Shown here one piece after another: positions 62,108 to 64,000 of a stretch of DNA of 64,000 nt. Numbering within the stretch: position 1 is the stretch's first letter; the number at the start of each line of letters is the position of its first letter. Position numbers and translations under genes: made by a program. The notes below the pieces were generated by a model. That model ran no database searches and was not told where the DNA came from. It saw nothing but the letters and a program-made list of their open reading frames with translations. Source of the stretch: RHKX01 sp963784885 (GTDB lineage: Bacteria > Actinomycetota > Thermoleophilia > Solirubrobacterales > 70-9); NCBI GenBank assembly GCA_963784885.1, contig CAWATA010000004.1:62001-126000 (forward strand). Reading direction: 5' to 3'.

Positions 62108-63091
62108 ATGGGGCTCCGCGAGTCGATAGCCAGGACGCGCAACCGGCTCGGCCGGTGGCGACCCGTCGTCGCCGCCGGGCAGATGCTGCACCCCCAGCAG
62201 TTGCGGCCGACCCGGAAGCGGTACCGGGAGCTCGGCATGCGCGGCCCCTGGTTCGGCCTGGTCAGCCACTCGGAGGTCGCCGGCCGCGGCGAGGGGGTCG
62301 CCCGCCTCGACCGCCCTGACGGCATCGCCGAGCTCGAGGCGGATCCCCGGTTCGGAGACCTCGATGCGGACCTGCAGCAGGGTCTGCGGGCATGGCCCGA
62401 GACCGGCTACCTCGTCGCCGAGGGGTTCTTCGATCGCGAGGCCGTGGCCGCCGCGAACGAGGAGATCGACCGGCTCGCGGCCGCCGGGACGATCCACCAG
62501 CACCACCTCGACCCGCGCTTCATGAACGTCCATCACGAGTCCGGCGCCGTCAGACGGCTCGCCGCCGATCCCCGGGCGCTCGAGCTGATGGAGCTGATCC
62601 TCGGCCGCAGCGCGGGGCTCTTCCAGACGATCTACTTCCGGCAGGGCAGCCAGCAGGAGGCGCACTCAGACGCGTTTCACATGATGACCGAGCCTCCCGG
62701 CTTCCTGGTCGGGATGTGGGTGGCGCTCGAGGACATCGACGAGGGCAGCGGCCCCGTTTTCTACGTGCCCGGAAGCCATCGGTTCCCGTACGTGATGACC
62801 GAGGATCTCGGCGTCCCGGACCCGCCACCGCTTCAGATCGCCGACAAGGGGGACGCCTACGTGCGACGGATGCGTGAGCTCGTCGCCGCCGCGGAAGGCG
62901 GGCCGGAGAAGTTCACCGCTTCGGCGGGCGACGTCCTGTTCTGGCACCACAACCTGACCCACGGCGGATCGGCCGTCACCCGCCCGGGGGCGACGCGCCG
63001 GAGCCTGGTCGGTCACTACTTCGCCCGAGACGTCCTCTGCTACCACGAGGTCACCGAACGCGCCGCCCTCATGCCCGCCGGGTTCGAGTAG
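62108..63091 (+). CDS. Phytanoyl-CoA dioxygenase (PhyH)-family protein
   Basis: A 327-residue Fe(II)/2-oxoglutarate oxygenase candidate. The metal triad fits QQEAHSDAFH (His and Asp) and the later HHNLTHGGS (distal His), with VTRPGATRRSLVGHYF supplying the Arg that binds 2-oxoglutarate. The N-terminal 80 residues are a basic extension. PhyH proteins hydroxylate acyl-CoAs, amino acids or natural products; the substrate here is unknown. Confidence 0.85.
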   Translation: MGLRESIARTRNRLGRWRPVVAAGQMLHPQQLRPTRKRYRELGMRGPWFGLVSHSEVAGRGEGVARLDRPDGIAELEADPRFGDLDADLQQGLRAWPETGYLVAEGFFDREAVAAANEEIDRLAAAGTIHQHHLDPRFMNVHHESGAVRRLAADPRALELMELILGRSAGLFQTIYFRQGSQQEAHSDAFHMMTEPPGFLVGMWVALEDIDEGSGPVFYVPGSHRFPYVMTEDLGVPDPPPLQIADKGDAYVRRMRELVAAAEGGPEKFTASAGDVLFWHHNLTHGGSAVTRPGATRRSLVGHYFARDVLCYHEVTERAALMPAGFE

Positions 63092-63109
63092 GCCGGGGAT
63101 ACGGATCTG

Positions 63110-63115
63110 TAGGGT
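63110..63115 (+). promoter_or_regulatory. -10-like TAGGGT, leaderless spacing
   Basis: TAGGGT ends 7 bases before the ATG at 63123. Confidence 0.5.
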
Positions 63116-63122
63116 TCCCGCG

Positions 63123-63401
63123 ATGCCGAAGGTGAAGATCCCCCCGGTGCTCCGCGCCCAGACGGGCGGCGAGTCCGTCGTCGACGTCGAGGGTGATGAC
63201 GTCGGCTCCGTGTTGCGGAATCTCGCTGACGCCAATCCCGGCGTCAGCGGTCAGCTGTTCGACGATGCGGGTGAGCTGAACCGCTACGTCAACGTCTATC
63301 TGAACGACGAGGACGTGCGGCTGCTCGATGGTCTCGGCACGCCGGTCTCGGGCTCCGACACCGTCGTGATCCTGCCGGCGATGGCCGGCGGCACCGCCTG
63401 A
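63123..63401 (+). CDS. CysO/MoaD/ThiS-family sulfur carrier with Gly-Gly-Thr-Ala tail
   Basis: A 92-residue beta-grasp protein close to mycobacterial CysO: KIPPVLRAQTGGE, then YVNVYLNDEDVR and DTVVILPAMAGG. CysO carries sulfide on its terminal Gly for cysteine synthesis. Here two residues, Thr-Ala, follow the Gly-Gly, so a protease must trim the tail before activation, as for the QbsE-type carriers. No JAMM protease gene or cysM-like gene is in the window. The rhodanese-MoeB fusion upstream is a likely activating enzyme. Confidence 0.88.
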   Translation: MPKVKIPPVLRAQTGGESVVDVEGDDVGSVLRNLADANPGVSGQLFDDAGELNRYVNVYLNDEDVRLLDGLGTPVSGSDTVVILPAMAGGTA

Positions 63402-63404
63402 GCC

Positions 63405-64000
63405 TCAGGGCGTCCCGCCGGTCAGCTCCGTGTAGGCCTCCCAGGCCGGCTTCGTGTCGCGATCGGCGTCGACGAGACCCGCAGTCGCGCACCACCCGCA
63501 CTCGCCGACGGCGGAATCGACCGAGTCGTGCCACGTGTACCAGACGACTCCGTCGAGGTTGAGCTCCTCGCGGGACCCGCTCAGCTTCCCGAACGTGGAG
63601 CCGAGCAGCTCGGCCTGCTCCTCGGGCGTCTTGGCGAGATCGTTCCCGCTCTTCGGGTTCGCGCCCCAGCCGATCTCGGTGGCCCACAGGGGCGCGTCGC
63701 TGCCGGTCGCGTCGACCGCCTTGCGGGTCTTCTCGACCTGATCGATGACCGCGTTCTCGTCGGGACCGTACGGATGGACGCCGACGATGTCGATCGCGCC
63801 GTCGACGCCGTCGACGCCGTAGAGGGCGTCGAGGAAGTCGTAGGAGACGATCGCGCCGTCCGACTGCGGGGTCGCGAACATCCCGGCGCTCATCACCTTC
63901 GCCTGCGGGTCGGCCTTGCCGATGATCTTGGCCGAGCGCTTGATCAGATCGCCGTACGCCGCCGGATCGGGCGTCGGGGACCAGAAGGTCGACGAGTTCG
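63405..64000 (-). CDS. Glycoside hydrolase (clan GH-A-like), N-terminus beyond window
   Basis: At least 198 residues, with the 5' part off the right edge; the frame is open to base 64000. It shows a (beta/alpha)8-type pattern: VDGAIDIVGVHPYG, then LWATEIGWG with the probable nucleophile Glu, and GVVWYTWHDS. These resemble GH5/GH39-like secreted hydrolases found in actinobacteria. The final residues form no extra domain. Substrate is unknown. The stop is three bases from that of the CysO-like gene. Confidence 0.78.
   Translation of the reverse strand, partial: NSSTFWSPTPDPAAYGDLIKRSAKIIGKADPQAKVMSAGMFATPQSDGAIVSYDFLDALYGVDGVDGAIDIVGVHPYGPDENAVIDQVEKTRKAVDATGSDAPLWATEIGWGANPKSGNDLAKTPEEQAELLGSTFGKLSGSREELNLDGVVWYTWHDSVDSAVGECGWCATAGLVDADRDTKPAWEAYTELTGGTP

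Overview
The window is GC-rich, densely coded DNA that is almost certainly from an actinobacterium. It fits the Thermoleophilia/Solirubrobacterales best, but that placement is inference: it rests on codon use, GTG/TTG starts, the LytR-CpsA-Psr and wax ester synthase/DGAT proteins, SufU-type Fe-S assembly and the gene styles. No rRNA, tRNA, CRISPR array, insertion sequence or prophage was seen. Coding is close to continuous, many neighbours overlap by 1-4 bases, and both window edges cut through a gene.

Region 1 (1-8358): the 3' end of a WecA/TagO-like lipid carrier sugar-phosphate transferase, then a complete F1Fo ATP synthase operon (atpI-like, atpB, E, F, H, A, G, D, C). Region 2 (8432-16944): an M20 peptidase, then overlapping genes for an LCP cell-wall ligase, UDP-glucose-type dehydrogenase, sugar-nucleotide pyrophosphorylase, SIS-domain isomerase, second nucleotidyltransferase and homoserine kinase. 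This looks like precursor supply and attachment of an envelope polysaccharide. Region 3 (17027-21965): orphan ParA, a CxxC protein, SRPBCC protein, lipoprotein, membrane protein, a transpeptidase PBP and an HxlR regulator. Region 4 (21980-29048): a three-gene overlapping operon for a two-subunit AddAB/AdnAB-like helicase-nuclease plus a gamma-glutamylcyclotransferase-like protein.

Region 5 (29237-33183) has GNAT, HAD, FxsA and SufT-like genes. Region 6 (33205-38630) is the irregular part. It holds a broken NHL fragment abutting the 3' end of a cyclic 2,3-diphosphoglycerate synthetase-like gene, an intact GH10 xylanase, a SAM-clan riboswitch in front of an unknown Cys-rich protein, a frameshifted beta-propeller/PKD gene and a frameshifted secreted-repeat lipoprotein gene. 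Region 7 (38745-45142): EamA-like permease, wax ester synthase/DGAT, M28 peptidase, RDD protein, ispH and a thioredoxin-fold protein without cysteines. Region 8 (45238-48591): a CADD-like haem-oxygenase-fold protein (candidate self-sacrificing p-aminobenzoate synthase) and a cupredoxin/membrane-protein group ending in a 46-residue membrane ORF.

Region 9 (48599-56515) is a split suf locus: rrf2-sufC-sufS-sufU, then an opposite-strand glycosyltransferase, then Rieske-sufB-sufD. Region 10 (56526-64000): GNAT, methyltransferase, NarL-type two-component pair, HtpX, a rhodanese-MoeB fusion, a PhyH-type dioxygenase, a CysO/MoaD-like carrier with a Gly-Gly-Thr-Ala tail, and a truncated glycoside hydrolase.

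Two signals cut across the window. Many genes have a TANNNT hexamer only 6-10 bases before the start codon, which implies widespread leaderless transcription; in one case a single palindromic element appears to serve two divergent leaderless genes. The most striking single element is the SAM riboswitch whose closing helix overlaps the ribosome binding site of a gene with no known link to methionine metabolism.
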